From the NCBI GenBank assembly GCA_035695105.1, contig DASSEV010000089.1, positions 1 to 64,000 of the forward strand: DNA of 64,000 bases, in the 5' to 3' direction. Positions 56,669 through 64,000 of this stretch are shown here, in pieces (the stretch's first letter is position 1; every line of letters starts with the position of its first letter). Below the pieces are notes generated by a model. That model was not told the DNA's origin. It searched no databases and worked only from the letters and a program-made list of their open reading frames with translations. A program made the position numbers and the translations under genes. This DNA is from JAICYJ01 sp035695105. Its GTDB lineage: Bacteria > Actinomycetota > Thermoleophilia > Gaiellales > JAICJC01.

Positions 56669-57604
56669 ATGAGCACCAACGGGGACCGGTCGTCGCGCAT
56701 CGCCGGTGCCGCGGGACGCGCCGCCTCGATCCCGCGCCGGGCCGCGGTGCGCGCGTGGCGGGACGGCATGGAGGGTGTGGTCGACGCCACGCTCGCCTCC
56801 CCGGAGCTGCTACGGGCGATCGACCGGGCGCTTGAGGGCCCGCTCCCCGAGCACATCGTGCAGTCGGCCGTGCGTGCGCACCTCGCCGACCGCGTCGCCG
56901 CCGAGCTGATCCGCGCCGGCGAGGTCGACCGTGTCGTCGACGGCATCCTGGCCAGCCCGCGCGCCGGTGAGGTGGCGCGCCGGCTGATGGAGGATCCCGA
57001 GGTGCGCCGTGCCGTTGCCTCGCTGATCAGCGCCGAGGAGGTCGGCGACGCGCTGGCGGCCGAGACCAGCGGCGTCGCCCACGACGTCGTCCGCGACCTC
57101 CGTACGGCATCTCGTTTGGCCGACCGGCGGCTGTCACGCCGAGCGGCCGCCCGAGGGGACGGCTTCGCCGGGCTGGCCAGCCGCGCCCTGGCCGCCGGCA
57201 TCGACCTGCTGATGCTGATGGTCGCCTACACGTCCGTGCTGGGCATGGGAGCGCTCGTCAGCTCGCTCGTCGGCGGCTTCCGCCCGGAATGGCTCGTCAG
57301 CGCGCTGCTCGCCGTCGGTTGGACAATCGTCACCGGGGCGTATTTCGTCGTCTGCTGGTCGCTCGCCGGTCAGACGCTGGGCATGCGGCTGATGTCGATC
57401 CGCGTGGTCGGCCGGGACGGACGCCCGCCCTCGGCCGGCCGCTCCGTGGGCCGGTACCTCGCGACCCTGCTGGCCGTCGTTCCCTTGCTCGCGGGGTATC
57501 TGCCGGTGCTCGGCGACGGCCGGCGCCGGGCGCTCTCGGACATGATCGCCGGGACGACCGTCGTCTACACCACCGATCCGGCCGGCAGGCGGGGGACGCG
57601 GTAG
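56669..57604 (+). CDS. RDD family membrane protein
   Basis: 311 residues. The first ~160 are soluble and helical with repeated AG(E)VxRVVDGILASPxxxEVARR patterns. The last ~130 form an RDD domain with three helices: FAGLASRALAAGIDLLMLMVAY carries the conserved Arg and Asp, GQTLGMRLMSIRVV the typical GKxxxG-like loop, and GRRRALSDMIAGTTVV the final signature. RDD proteins may transport or sense small molecules. It ends two bases before the STAS gene, so the two are co-transcribed. Confidence 0.85.
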   Translation: MSTNGDRSSRIAGAAGRAASIPRRAAVRAWRDGMEGVVDATLASPELLRAIDRALEGPLPEHIVQSAVRAHLADRVAAELIRAGEVDRVVDGILASPRAGEVARRLMEDPEVRRAVASLISAEEVGDALAAETSGVAHDVVRDLRTASRLADRRLSRRAAARGDGFAGLASRALAAGIDLLMLMVAYTSVLGMGALVSSLVGGFRPEWLVSALLAVGWTIVTGAYFVVCWSLAGQTLGMRLMSIRVVGRDGRPPSAGRSVGRYLATLLAVVPLLAGYLPVLGDGRRRALSDMIAGTTVVYTTDPAGRRGTR

Positions 57605-57606
57605 CG

Positions 57607-58023
57607 GTGGCCCCGCCGCAGCCCGATGCCGTCGAGATGGAGCGCTGCGGGCTCACCCACGTGGTGACGCTCCGCGGCCGCCACGACCGCTCGACAGCCC
57701 CGGTGGTCGAGGACGTGCTGCGCCAGGTGCTGACCTCAGCGCCGCTGGGCGGCGCCAGGCTCGTGATGGTGGACGTGGGGTCGGTCGAGTGGTGCGACGA
57801 GTCGCTGACGTGCGCACTCGTCGCTGCGCACGACGCGCACTGCGGCGATGGCGACACCGTACTGGTGCTCGCGGTACGGGAGTCGGCCTCGGTCGTCAGC
57901 CGTGCGCTGGTCACCGCCGGCGTCTGCGATGTGATCCCCACCTTCAGCGGCCGCGACGCCGCGCTTGCCGCCCTCGAGGTGGCGTACCTGGAAGCCCTCT
58001 GGGCCCACGCCGGCCGCCGCTGA
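57607..58023 (+). CDS. STAS-domain protein
   Basis: 138 residues from GTG 57607, two bases after the RDD stop. A STAS fold is indicated by VVTLRGRHDRSTAPVVEDVLRQVL and VMVDVGSVEWCDESLTCALVAAHDA; Ser66 (CDESL) lies at the phosphorylation-site position of antagonists. It is longer than RsbV by a C-terminal helix. It may be a second client of the hybrid phosphatase encoded 7 kb away, or act with the convergent LuxR regulator whose stop abuts it. Confidence 0.72.
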   Translation: MAPPQPDAVEMERCGLTHVVTLRGRHDRSTAPVVEDVLRQVLTSAPLGGARLVMVDVGSVEWCDESLTCALVAAHDAHCGDGDTVLVLAVRESASVVSRALVTAGVCDVIPTFSGRDAALAALEVAYLEALWAHAGRR

Positions 58024-60495
58024 CTACAGCAGGCCGAGCTCGCCGGCGCGGCGGACCGCCTCGGACCGGCTGGTCACGCCGAGCTTGCGGTACGTCGAGA
58101 TCGCCTCTGTCTTGACCGTGTGGCGCGACAGGAACAGGTGGTCGCCGATCTCGCGGAAGGACAGGTGGGTGGGCAGCAGCCGAAGCACCCGGAGCTCCGC
58201 CGGGGTGAGATGCCCGGCCCGGTCGAGCGAGACGGCCGGGAAGGCGTCGAGCGTTGCAGCCAGGGCGTCCAGCTCCGCGTTCAGCCCGGCCGCGTCGGTC
58301 CGCCCCTGCGGCCAGGCTGCTCGCGCGGCCTCGAGGTGCACGCGGGCGTCGTTGCCGTTGCCGAGCTGCACCGCAGCCCGGCAGAGCACCGACAGGGTCA
58401 GCGCGCGGAGCCATGGAGGCGGCGTGGGAACCGAGTCCATGGCCGCCACCGCGGCTCCGTAGCGCTCGCGCGCGGCCGAGTCGCTTCCCGCCTTCGCGCG
58501 CAGCAGCGCGAGCAGCGCATGCGAGAGCGCCGTGGCCGAACCGTCGGATCCGGCCAGCTTCTGCGCCTCTTCCGCCCGAAGCTGGGCCGCGCCGCGGTCG
58601 TCATCGTTGATCGCCGCGAGCGCGAGCTGTCCGTTCGCCAGCGCACGGATCCCGGGAGGCAGCAGCTCGCCCAGCCGGCATGCGTGCTCGAGACGATCGG
58701 CGGCACCCTCGTCGCCGGCCAGCTGGAGGGCTGCTCCGTGGACGTACTGGGCGACGATCTCCCAGACGCTGCCCGGCGGCGCCAGCTCGACGGCGCGCAC
58801 GGCCGCATCGCGCATCGCGTGGCATCCGTCCGCGGCCACGACGGCAGCGAGCAGCTCGAGCGCGGCGCGCGCCTCGGCATCGGCCCCGCCGGCCTGCGCA
58901 TTGCGCCCGACGACGGCGTAGGACATGGCTCCGTCGATCGCCCCCCGCCCCAGTGCCATCCATCCGAAGGCCGCCGCCAGGGACGGCTCGTCACGGATCT
59001 CCGCGCGGGTGAACCGGTCGCCGATGCCGGCCACGGCCTGATCGCGGACGAGCAGCGACGTCGAGGCGAGCTCGAGCAGCAGCCGTCCGGCCTGCCTGAG
59101 GTCGCCTCCCGCCTGCGCGTGGTTCGTGGCGGCGGCCGTGTCGCCGCGGCGTTCCAGCCAGGCGCTCGCACGCTGGTGCGCGCGGCGCACGGCGGCCGGC
59201 CGCCGGCGTGTGAGGTCGTCGAGCAGCATGTCGCGGAACAGCCCCTGCAGCCGGAACCACTCGCCCGTCTCGTCGAGCCGGGCGATCGGGACGTTCGACC
59301 GCTCGAGCCTTCGCAGCGTCTCGGCCGAGCCCTCGACGCCCAGGATGGCGTCGCAGAGCTCGCCGTTCAACCGCTCGGCGACGGCGGTTGCAGCCAGGAA
59401 CTCCTGGTCATGCTCGGCCAGCGGCCGCAGGAACTCCTCCCGCAGCACCTCCTGAACCACCTGCTCCGGGATCGGGCTCTCGCCGATCTGCGCGGCCGGG
59501 ACGTCGTGCAGCCGTGTGGCGAGCATCGATACCTGCAGCCCCAGCGGCCAGCCTCCGGTTCTGCGCACCACGCGCTCGATCTGCTCTCCCGGAACATCCA
59601 GCCCGCCGGCCTCGAACAGCGCCCGGCCCTCGGAGGCCGACATGCTGAGATCGTCCGCCGTCATGCGCATCACCGGCCGTGACCGGATCAGCCGCGCGAC
59701 CGCGCCGTCGCCCAACTCCTCGCGGGAGGCGAGCACGAGCCGGCTTCCCTCGGGCAGGCCGGTCGCGATCCGCTCCACCATCGCGAGCGCCGGCCCCGTG
59801 GTCAGGTGATGCGCGTCGTCCAGCACGAGCACCTGCGACGGAGCGCCCTCCCGCGAGAGGAATGCCTCGATGCCGGCGCGGCGGCCACGGCGGGGCGTGC
59901 CCGCGGTGCCGGCGAGCGCCGCGGCGATGGCCGCGCTGAGCTGCTCCGGGTCGTCATGCTCCGGCCCGAGCGTGGCCCATGCGAACGGCCGTGGGTCAGA
60001 CGCGTCCCACTGCCGGAGCAGGGTCGTCTTGCCGTAGCCGGCGGGCGCGCGGAGCACGACGACCGCGGCAGGCGTCCGCGACAGCGAGAGCAGCAGCGCA
60101 CGGCGAGGAACCACGGCATTCGGCCCACCGCTCGGCGGCCCGCTCGGGCCTTCTCGCAGCACGACCACGGAGGCGACCACGTCGCCGGCCTGCGAGTGCA
60201 CGGGGGAGGCCGTCACGTCGAGCGGCGCTCCGGCGTCGTCCGGCGCGATCCGGACGTCGGTCACCGTCCCGGAAAGCGAGCCGTGCACGGCCTCGCGTAC
60301 CGGGCCGGCCGCCCAGGCGGGCACGAGGTCATCGAAGCCCGGCGCGCCGCCGGCCGGGAGCCCGTCGCCCCAGCGGTCACGCGCGTGCAGCACGCGCAGG
60401 CTCGAGTCGACGATGAACAGCGCCTCGTCCCTGAAGACAGAGACGACCGTCGATCCGGGCGTCGGCGCGCCCGCGTGCTCGGCCGTCAGAGGCAT
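58024..60495 (-). CDS. LuxR-family regulator with STAND ATPase (MalT-like)
   Basis: 823 residues. An N-terminal PAS-like segment (about 18-120, ALFIVDSSLRVLHARDRWG) precedes a NACHT/STAND ATPase with Walker A APAGYGKTTLL (about 152-162) and Walker B QVLVLDDAHHL, a winged-helix part, TPR-like helical repeats (about 420-740), and a C-terminal LuxR HTH (LTPAELRVLRLLPTHLSFREIGDHLFLSRHTVKTEAISTYRKLG). Such regulators switch on transcription when ligand-bound and ATP-bound. It is divergent from the sensor-kinase operon; a palindrome at 60582-60601 may be its site. Confidence 0.9.
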   Translation of the reverse strand: MPLTAEHAGAPTPGSTVVSVFRDEALFIVDSSLRVLHARDRWGDGLPAGGAPGFDDLVPAWAAGPVREAVHGSLSGTVTDVRIAPDDAGAPLDVTASPVHSQAGDVVASVVVLREGPSGPPSGGPNAVVPRRALLLSLSRTPAAVVVLRAPAGYGKTTLLRQWDASDPRPFAWATLGPEHDDPEQLSAAIAAALAGTAGTPRRGRRAGIEAFLSREGAPSQVLVLDDAHHLTTGPALAMVERIATGLPEGSRLVLASREELGDGAVARLIRSRPVMRMTADDLSMSASEGRALFEAGGLDVPGEQIERVVRRTGGWPLGLQVSMLATRLHDVPAAQIGESPIPEQVVQEVLREEFLRPLAEHDQEFLAATAVAERLNGELCDAILGVEGSAETLRRLERSNVPIARLDETGEWFRLQGLFRDMLLDDLTRRRPAAVRRAHQRASAWLERRGDTAAATNHAQAGGDLRQAGRLLLELASTSLLVRDQAVAGIGDRFTRAEIRDEPSLAAAFGWMALGRGAIDGAMSYAVVGRNAQAGGADAEARAALELLAAVVAADGCHAMRDAAVRAVELAPPGSVWEIVAQYVHGAALQLAGDEGAADRLEHACRLGELLPPGIRALANGQLALAAINDDDRGAAQLRAEEAQKLAGSDGSATALSHALLALLRAKAGSDSAARERYGAAVAAMDSVPTPPPWLRALTLSVLCRAAVQLGNGNDARVHLEAARAAWPQGRTDAAGLNAELDALAATLDAFPAVSLDRAGHLTPAELRVLRLLPTHLSFREIGDHLFLSRHTVKTEAISTYRKLGVTSRSEAVRRAGELGLL

Positions 60496-60581
60496 GGCTC
60501 TCCCTGTGGACACCAAACGATGGTGGCACGTGAGACAACTGCCGCCATCCGGATATTCCTGCAACTCGGGTCAGGCTCCGC

Positions 60582-60601
60582 ACCACCACGACTGTGGTGG
60601 T
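60582..60601. promoter_or_regulatory. Palindrome between LuxR and kinase genes
   Basis: ACCACCAC-GACT-GTGGTGGT, a perfect 8-bp inverted repeat, 37 bp upstream of the kinase -35. Possible operator for the MalT-like regulator or the NarL-type response regulator. Confidence 0.45.
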
Positions 60602-60637
60602 AGCACCACCTGGCTCTGCGTGGATGCCCCGCCCCGT

Positions 60638-60666
60638 TTGACGCCAATTGACCGCCAGCATAGAGT
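60638..60666 (+). promoter_or_regulatory. Promoter of the kinase/response-regulator operon
   Basis: TTGACG (60638-60643), 17-bp spacer, TAGAGT (60661-60666). Predicted start near 60673, followed by an AGGAGG ribosome site (60681-60686) nine bases before ATG 60696. Confidence 0.65.
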
Positions 60667-60695
60667 CGCCGAAGCGGCGGAGGAGGATGTATCCC

Positions 60696-62711
60696 ATGTC
60701 CGAGGGCGAGCTGCCTGGACGGCGCATTTGGCTGCTTTCAGCGGTCGCACTGGCGGCTGCCGCGGCCACGGTGTTCGCCGCCTGGGCGGCCTCGCAGAGC
60801 ACCACCCTCCTCAACCCGGACCTGCAGGAGGCGTGGCGGCCGGCGTTCGTTGCGACATACGCGGCCGCCGGCCTCTACCTCTGGCAGCTGCGACCCGCCT
60901 CGCCCACGGGCGGCCGCATCGCCGGCCTGGCACTGCTCTACGGGCTCACATCCCTGAACGCCTTCAGCCAGCCCTGGCTGTTCACCGCGGGGCGGATGGC
61001 CGTCGCCGTCTTCGTCGCGGCCATGGTGTACGTCTTCCTGGCCTACCCTGCCCATCGCCTGGCGCGCCGAGACCGCATCCGCGCCGCCGCACTGGGCGTT
61101 GCACTGGTCGTCGTCTGGGCGCTGACGCTGCTCTGCAGCCCCACATTCCCGCCGAGCGGCGCGCTCAGCGCCTGCCGTGAGCCGTGCCCGACCAACCCCG
61201 CGCGAGTGGTCGACTCGTCAGCGCTCGGCACGATCGGTCGGGCGGGCGTGACGGCGGTCACCGCGCTGCTGCTCCTGCTTGTCATCGTCGGCCTGGCCCG
61301 GAAGGTCCGCTCCCCGGGCCCCTTTCGCCGCTACCTGTTCGGCCCGCCCCTGGGAGCCGCGATCGGCCTGGCCGCCTCGTACGCCTGCTACACCGTCCTC
61401 GTTGCGCGCGGGATCGGCCATCCCTGGCCGCTGGCGCTGACCACCATCGTGTTCGGCATCGCCGTTCCCATCTGCCTTGTCGGAGGCCAGCTGTGGGCGG
61501 TGAGTAGCGCAGGCGGCCGCCTGCAGCGTCTGGTGCTCGATGTCCCCCCCGCGCAGGTAACGCAGGCACGCCTGCAGGACACCCTGCGCACGACCCTCGA
61601 GGACCCGTCGCTGCGCTTCTGGTGCTGGAGCAGCTCGCAGCGTGCCTTCGTCGACCCGGCCGGGGACGTCCTCGGTGTCCCGCACCCGGAGGAGGTCGCC
61701 ACGACCGCCTTCGAGCCGGAGGGGCGCCCCGGCGGAGCGCTCACACACGATCCCATGCTGCTCGACCTTGCCCCCGTGCCCGAGACGCTGGCTGCGACGG
61801 CCGTCACGCTGCTCGACGACGCCTCACTGCGCGAGGAGCTCCGCGGAGCCCGCCAGCGGCTCGCCTCCACCTCTCACGCGGAGCGCGTGCGGCTCGAGCG
61901 CGATCTGCACGACGGCATCCAACCGCGGCTGACGAGCCTCGGGGTCAAGCTGGCCGAGGCGCGCGGGCAGGCGGAGTCGCCGGCGCTGCAGGAGCTGCTG
62001 GCCGAAGCCGAGCGGGCGGTCGCCGGCCTGGCCGCCGACGTGCGGACGCTGGCCCATGAGCTGTATCCGCCAGGCCTGCACGAGGACGGGCTCGCCGCCG
62101 CGTTGCGGGCAGGCGCGGAACGAACGGGCGTGACCGTGTCGGACGAGGGCATCGGCCCGCTCACCCCGGCCGTCGAGGAGGCGCTCTACCACGCAGCCCT
62201 CGAGGCGGTGCGCAACTCGCTTCGGCACGGCGGCGACGGCGCCCTCATCACGGTCACCCTCCGCCGCGACCAGCACGATGCCGTGGCCGAGATCACCGAC
62301 GACGGTGTCGGCTTCGACCTGGCGTCTGCGCGAACCGGCCTCGGAACCGTGAACATGCGCGACCGGGCGGGCGCCGTGGGCGGGCGCGTCGACGTGGTCT
62401 CGCATCCTGGCGACGGGACGACGGTCACCATCCGCGCCCCATTGACCGGCGCCGGAACGGACGGCGATGCGCGTCAGCACACGGTGGCGCTCCTACTCGA
62501 GACGGCCGAGCGGCATCGCGTCGCCGCCGGGCTGCACCGGCGCGCGGCCGACTTCTGGGAGACCCGTGGAGACGATGCACGCGTCTCGGAGGAGCGAGCG
62601 GCGGCCGCAGCGGCGATGGTTCGCGCGCGGGAGGCACGTTCGACGGCCCGCGCGCTCGACCGCAGCTCGGTGTCGGGAGTGGACGGGGACGGGGCAATGC
62701 CCGTACCGTGA
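60696..62711 (+). CDS. NarL-type sensor histidine kinase
   Basis: 671 residues. The N-terminal ~265 residues hold seven or eight membrane helices forming a sensing domain, followed by a linker (GAF-like remnant, about 290-370), a HisKA_3 dimerisation helix with His405 (ERDLHDGIQPRLTSLGVKL), and an HATPase domain (AALEAVRNSLRHGG; AEITDDGVGFD; GLGTVNMRDRA). The C-terminal ~80 residues are a charged helical tail. The AGGAGG spacing favours ATG 60696 over an ATG nine bases earlier. It is four bases upstream of its response regulator. Confidence 0.92.
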   Translation: MSEGELPGRRIWLLSAVALAAAAATVFAAWAASQSTTLLNPDLQEAWRPAFVATYAAAGLYLWQLRPASPTGGRIAGLALLYGLTSLNAFSQPWLFTAGRMAVAVFVAAMVYVFLAYPAHRLARRDRIRAAALGVALVVVWALTLLCSPTFPPSGALSACREPCPTNPARVVDSSALGTIGRAGVTAVTALLLLLVIVGLARKVRSPGPFRRYLFGPPLGAAIGLAASYACYTVLVARGIGHPWPLALTTIVFGIAVPICLVGGQLWAVSSAGGRLQRLVLDVPPAQVTQARLQDTLRTTLEDPSLRFWCWSSSQRAFVDPAGDVLGVPHPEEVATTAFEPEGRPGGALTHDPMLLDLAPVPETLAATAVTLLDDASLREELRGARQRLASTSHAERVRLERDLHDGIQPRLTSLGVKLAEARGQAESPALQELLAEAERAVAGLAADVRTLAHELYPPGLHEDGLAAALRAGAERTGVTVSDEGIGPLTPAVEEALYHAALEAVRNSLRHGGDGALITVTLRRDQHDAVAEITDDGVGFDLASARTGLGTVNMRDRAGAVGGRVDVVSHPGDGTTVTIRAPLTGAGTDGDARQHTVALLLETAERHRVAAGLHRRAADFWETRGDDARVSEERAAAAAAMVRAREARSTARALDRSSVSGVDGDGAMPVP

Positions 62712-62715
62712 GGGG

Positions 62716-63396
62716 GTGAGCGGTGGCACCTCGATACGCGTCGTCCTGGGGGAGGACAGCTACCTCGCCCGCGAGGGCATCATCCGCGCGCTCGAGCTGG
62801 CGGACGGCGTCGAGCTGGCCGGCGTGTGCGGCGACCTCGACTCGCTTCGCGAGACGGTCGAGTCTCAGCTGCCGGACGTCGTCCTGACCGATATCCGCAT
62901 GCCGCCGACGAAGACCGACGAGGGCCTGCAGATCGCGTCCGAGCTGCGCGCCACGCACCCCGACATCGGCGTCGTCATCCTCAGCCAGCATGCCGAGGTG
63001 CTGTACGCGATGGATCTGTTCGAGGAGGGTGTCGAGCGGCGGGGCTACCTCCTCAAGGAGCAGGTCAAGGACGGTGAGGAGCTGAGCCGTGCGCTGAAGA
63101 TCGTGGCCGCTGGTGGGTCATACGTCGACGCCTCGGTGATCGGCCCGCTGATCGTGCGCGGCTACCAGTCGCACTGGCTGCTCGAGCACCTGACGGCGAG
63201 GGAGCTCGACATCCTGCGGCTCGTCGCGGAGGGCCACAGTAACGCCGGCATCGCCTCGATCACCGGCATCACGGTGCGCGGGGTGGAGCGGCATGTGAAC
63301 GGCATCTTCGCCAAGCTCGGGCTGTCCGAGGATGCGGATGTCAACCGCCGGGTGAAGGCGGCGATCATGTATCTGAGCGCGCCGCCGACGGGCTAG
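62716..63396 (+). CDS. NarL/FixJ-type response regulator
   Basis: 226 residues from GTG 62716, with GGGGG-type ribosome site. The receiver domain has Asp59 as phospho-acceptor (DVVLTDIRMPP) and acidic Glu/Asp near the start (VVLGEDSYLAREG). A LuxR HTH follows (HLTARELDILRLVAEGHSNAGIASITGITVRGVERHVNGIFAKL), somewhat divergent in the recognition helix. Partner of the kinase encoded four bases upstream. Targets unknown; the palindrome at 60582-60601 is a candidate. Confidence 0.92.
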   Translation: MSGGTSIRVVLGEDSYLAREGIIRALELADGVELAGVCGDLDSLRETVESQLPDVVLTDIRMPPTKTDEGLQIASELRATHPDIGVVILSQHAEVLYAMDLFEEGVERRGYLLKEQVKDGEELSRALKIVAAGGSYVDASVIGPLIVRGYQSHWLLEHLTARELDILRLVAEGHSNAGIASITGITVRGVERHVNGIFAKLGLSEDADVNRRVKAAIMYLSAPPTG

Positions 63397-63490
63397 CCGC
63401 TACATCATCCCCTCGGGAGGACGCGCGGTCCGTCGCCGGGGCGGGAAGCTTTCGAGACACCGATCGACGCCTGCCGAAAGGACGACTGCG

Positions 63491-63928
63491 ATGGCCACGG
63501 AGTACGAGACCGGAGGGCAGTCCGCCCGCGGATCCTCTGAGTACGTCGACCCCGGCAACGGCTGGGTCACGTTCGCGATGACCGTGGTGATGATGATCGG
63601 CGCGCTCAACATCATCGAGGGCGTCGTGGCCCTGACCGACTCGAAGTTCTACGCGAAGCACGCCGTCTTCGTGTTCAGCGGCCTGCACACCTGGGGCTGG
63701 ATCATGATCGTGCTCGGGATCCTGCAGTTCACGGCCGGCTACGTGCTGTACGCGGGCAGCCAGTGGGCGCGGTGGTTCATCGTCGCCACGTGCGCGATCA
63801 ACGGCATCGGCCAGCTGATGTTCGTCCAGGCATATCCGTTCTGGTGCCTGACGCTGTTCGCGATCGACGTGGTGGTCATCTACGCGGCGTCCCGCTACGG
63901 CAGCCGGGCTGCTGCGGCCAACCGGTAG
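63491..63928 (+). CDS. DUF7144-type four-helix membrane protein
   Basis: 145 residues. Four helices (WVTFAMTVVMMIGALNIIEGVVAL; WGWIMIVLGILQFTAGYVLY; WFIVATCAINGIGQLMFV; WCLTLFAIDVVVIYAAS) match the small actinomycete membrane family often annotated as DUF7144. An AAAGGA site precedes ATG 63491. Function unknown. A hairpin follows. Confidence 0.85.
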   Translation: MATEYETGGQSARGSSEYVDPGNGWVTFAMTVVMMIGALNIIEGVVALTDSKFYAKHAVFVFSGLHTWGWIMIVLGILQFTAGYVLYAGSQWARWFIVATCAINGIGQLMFVQAYPFWCLTLFAIDVVVIYAASRYGSRAAAANR

Positions 63929-63961
63929 CAGTGGTCGCGGCCGGCTCGGATCCACGGGCGC

Positions 63962-63988
63962 GCCGGCGGCCGCGTGACGGCCGCCGGC
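63962..63988 (+). terminator. GC-rich hairpin terminator
   Basis: 10-bp perfect stem (GCCGGCGGCC, 63962-63971, with 63979-63988) and a 7-nt loop, 33 bp after the last stop. No T-tract. Confidence 0.65.
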
Positions 63989-64000
63989 ATGCCGCCCCTC

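Noticed and set aside
1..64000. CRISPR array, rRNA, insertion sequence or prophage
   Set aside because: No evenly spaced repeat/spacer array, no rRNA-like stretch, and no transposase, integrase or phage structural protein was found in any frame.

Overview
The window is about 70% GC and reads as the chromosome of a free-living high-GC actinomycete. The mix of genes (F420-type oxidoreductase, orphan archaeal-type ATPase, GerMN lipoprotein, RsbU/RsbW-type phosphatase with STAS proteins, PIG-V-type mannosyltransferase, two tRNA-Ser genes without encoded CCA) suggests the class Thermoleophilia (Gaiellales/Solirubrobacterales); this placement is inference. Coding density is very high. Many genes overlap by 1-4 bases, and at least eleven starts lie 6-7 nt behind a TANNNT hexamer, which points to frequent leaderless transcription.

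Layout. 1-1.7 kb: end of a sugar ABC importer (permease, binding lipoprotein), divergent from an amine oxidase / SDR / GH4 glycosidase operon (1.8-5.8 kb). 5.9-11.1 kb: Hsp20, an F420-type reductase, a LolD/MacB-like ABC exporter, and an autoregulated ArsR/SRPBCC pair. 11.1-12.4 kb: a lone AAA ATPase flanked on both sides by related ACGG..ATC..CCGT palindromes, the most unusual locus here. 12.4-14 kb: an orphan cytochrome b and a deletion scar joining the 3' ends of an MFS transporter and a MarR regulator. 14-20 kb: an ion-transport district (voltage-gated-like K+ channel, VIT1-type transporter, CaCA exchanger, PPK2, MgtE_N/CBS protein plus atypical Nramp). 21.1-22.2 kb: a 1.1-kb islet holding one GerMN lipoprotein between a tRNA-Ser(CGA) gene and a copy of its 3' end.

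22.3-30.4 kb: potABCD-type polyamine importer divergent from a TetR regulator, followed by an NDP-forming acyl-CoA synthetase and a dienoyl-CoA-reductase-like SDR. 30.5-35.4 kb: degenerate channel protein, tRNA-Ser(GCT), GT-C mannosyltransferase and two exported surface proteins. 35.4-42.5 kb: DEAD-box helicase with a structured leader, methyltransferase-like protein, MprF-like acyltransferase, a secreted Cys-rich protein and small unknowns. 42.5-46.6 kb: archaeo-eukaryotic-type release factor homologue, type II NADH dehydrogenase, BrkB and DedA membrane proteins.

46.6-63.4 kb is dominated by signalling. A STAS protein converges on a 1279-residue hybrid kinase / phosphatase / anti-sigma-like protein; a second STAS protein converges on a LuxR/MalT-type ATPase regulator; a NarL-type kinase and response regulator follow. 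Between them lie two flippase-like membrane proteins, a truncated endonuclease/phosphatase gene, and a divergent DUF2182/DUF1326 pair sharing a symmetric promoter. The second flippase-like gene has a 333-bp upstream region packed with helically phased GTGAC/GTCAC motifs. No rRNA, CRISPR array, transposase or phage structural gene was seen.
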